Under the pieces are notes generated by a model. The model saw nothing but the letters and a program-made list of their open reading frames with translations. It ran no database searches and was not told where the DNA came from. Position numbers and translations under genes: made by a program. A stretch of 15,627 bases of DNA from UBA6136 sp039795615 (GTDB lineage Bacteria; Pseudomonadota; Gammaproteobacteria; Methylococcales; Methylococcaceae): assembly GCA_039795615.1 (NCBI GenBank), contig JBDKLO010000108.1, positions 1 through 15,627 on the forward strand. The letters are read 5' to 3'. Below, piece by piece: positions 14,925-15,627 of this stretch. How positions within the stretch are numbered: position 1 is the stretch's first letter; each line of letters begins with the position of its first letter.

Positions 14925-14969
14925 TGGTGGGTCGTGTGGGATTCGAACCCACGACCACTGCATTAAAAG
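14925..14969 (-). tRNA. 3' half of tRNA-Lys(UUU), incomplete: probable att site
   Basis: Read on the minus strand, this 45-base stretch has the anticodon loop CTTTTAA (anticodon UUU), the 3' half of the anticodon stem TGCAG, the variable loop TGGTC, a T-arm GTGGG-TTCGAAT-CCCAC, the acceptor strand ACGACCC, discriminator A and encoded CCA. It closely follows enteric tRNA-Lys, which also ends CACGACCCACCA. The partner strand is missing: upstream bases read TTTGGCC, which cannot pair with the anticodon stem, and no D-arm or 5' acceptor occurs in the rest of the window. A break exactly at the anticodon loop is typical of site-specific recombination by tyrosine integrases. By tRNA polarity the inserted DNA would lie to the right (above 14970), with the intact gene beyond the window. 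Confidence 0.8.
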
Positions 14970-15046
14970 GGCCAAAGGCAATCCTATCTGACTGATATAT
15001 ATAGACATTGTCTTGGTCTTCCGTTGCGATTATGTTCTACAGTGCC

Positions 15047-15082
15047 TTACGCATCATTACCCAATTACGCAAATTATACGCA
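15047..15082 (+). repeat. Short direct repeats TTACGCA, possible integrase arm sites
   Basis: TTACGCA occurs at 15047-15053 and 15065-15071, and ATACGCA at 15076-15082, in an AT-rich stretch 80-115 bases inside the proposed element from the tRNA-Lys break. Tandem short direct repeats near an att core are typical of integrase arm-binding sites. No integrase is in the window to test this. The rest of 14970-15285 holds no gene that I can see. Confidence 0.35.
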
Positions 15083-15185
15083 GTTAGCTTGTGATTCCGA
15101 GCCGAACGACGCCGAGTTTCGGATTCGTTCATGCTTGTGTCTCACCGACTAGCAACAAATCAGTTAATGTCTCATTTTTTTGGTT

Positions 15186-15198
15186 TTGTGAATCACAA
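15186..15198. promoter_or_regulatory. Palindrome TTGTGA-A-TCACAA upstream of the antitoxin-like gene
   Basis: This perfect 13-base palindrome lies 88 bases before the antitoxin-like start codon. Around it, TGTCTCA occurs at 15138-15144 and 15168-15174, with its complement TGAGAC at 15219-15224. HigA-type antitoxins repress their own promoters through palindromes, so this is a reasonable operator candidate. Confidence 0.35.
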
Positions 15199-15254
15199 CA
15201 GAAGTTCTGTCTATTTCGTGAGACTCAAAAAATTTCTCCGCCCCCCAGCAATAT

Positions 15255-15275
15255 TGAGCAATGAGCAATGAGCAA
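15255..15275 (+). repeat. Three tandem copies of TGAGCAA
   Basis: Three perfect head-to-tail heptamers end just before the ribosome site AAGGGA of the antitoxin-like gene. Gain or loss of one unit would move an upstream in-frame ATG (15268) and shift the promoter-to-start distance. This is probably a slippage product. Confidence 0.8.
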
Positions 15276-15285
15276 GGGAATCACG

Positions 15286-15539
15286 ATGTTTGATCTATCC
15301 GAGTTCCTAGATAGCGATGATGCCATCTGTGAATACCGTACCCAGGTTCTTGATGATGGCGATATGGAAGAGGCCAAGAGAGCTCTGGGCTATGTGGCCA
15401 AAGAAAAGGGATGGTCGCTATCGCAGAGCAAACCGGGCTTGGGGGAGGCCTATACGAGACCTTGAAGCCAGAAACGAAGCCCCGTTTCGATACGATGCTT
15501 CGAATCCTTCATGGTGCAGGACTGCGACTGAAGGTGTGA
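15286..15539 (+). pseudogene. HigA/HI1420-like addiction-module antitoxin (COG3636-type), frames split at 15405-15411
   Basis: The first frame from ATG 15286 (AGGGA seven bases upstream) reads FDLSEFLDSDDAICEYRTQV then DDGDMEEAKRALGYVAKEKG, the N-terminal signature of COG3636-type antidote proteins. The expected helix-turn-helix part continues in the -1 frame from 15411: MVAIAEQTGLGGGLYETLKP, then RFDTMLRILHGAGLRLKV and TGA at 15537-15539. Joined, the product is about 84 residues with no gap at the junction. The zero frame otherwise runs to a stop at 15463-15465 without a DNA-binding domain. A second small lesion is likely where the family has GLGREGLY and this has GLGGGLY. No cognate HigB/Gp49-type toxin precedes it. 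It is either a decayed module in the proposed element, or a gene read by -1 frameshifting at A AAG GGA. An upstream in-frame ATG at 15268 exists but lacks a ribosome site. Confidence 0.75.
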
Positions 15540-15627
15540 ACCAATCGCACAGCCTCCATCACCCACGGTGGTAAGAACTCCATTGAGAGCATCGGAATGG
15601 CGTTCAGCAGGTACGCTAAGCCTTACC

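Noticed and set aside
14925..15110. Complete tRNA-Lys with an intron in the anticodon loop
   Set aside because: No D-arm or 5' acceptor sequence for tRNA-Lys occurs on the minus strand up to the right edge, so an att-type 3' fragment is the simpler reading.

Overview
The window looks like part of the chromosome of a Gram-negative bacterium, probably a (gamma)proteobacterium. It encodes two lipoproteins with Cys lipoboxes, an outer-membrane-type DUF2490 barrel, a periplasmic-type apyrase, an OmpR-class two-component pair, and the 3' half of a tRNA-Lys with encoded CCA. Base composition is moderately GC-rich by eye. No gene fixes the genus, so I do not name one.

Region 1 (1-2999, + strand) holds three closely spaced genes: the C-terminal end of a MurG/diacylglycerol-glycosyltransferase-like protein, a secreted GDA1/CD39 nucleoside phosphatase (apyrase), and a family 1 glycoside hydrolase. 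Together they could make, trim and recycle a glycoconjugate and its nucleotide by-product. Region 2 (2970-5149, - strand) is eutB-eutC, the coenzyme-B12-dependent ethanolamine ammonia-lyase. It is translationally coupled and no other eut gene is visible. Region 3 (5272-6795, - strand) has two short Cys-containing lipoproteins and a DUF2490 outer-membrane barrel. Region 4 (6872-7672, +) is a DUF4239 membrane protein; a second member of this family sits at 12827-13654 (-).

Region 5 (7746-10358, -) is the most striking gene. It encodes a secreted papain-family protease whose N-terminal domain looks like a chagasin-type (I42) inhibitor of papain-like proteases, followed by five 80-residue InlB/'bacterial repeat' modules with four cysteines each. 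Region 6 (10925-12785, +) is a promoter with a 5' hairpin driving an overlapping histidine kinase and response regulator pair, ending in a nested inverted repeat. Region 7 (13896-14738, -) is a glycine-zipper protein preceded by a run of perfect inverted repeats.

Region 8 (14877-15627) looks like the end of an integrated element. It contains the terminator and 3' half of a tRNA-Lys(UUU) gene, broken exactly at the anticodon loop as expected of an att site. Next come AT-rich DNA with short direct repeats, palindromes and a tandem heptamer, and then a HigA-type (COG3636-like) antitoxin gene whose two halves lie in different frames. The frames meet at a canonical -1 slippery heptamer. The intact tRNA and the integrase would lie beyond the right edge.
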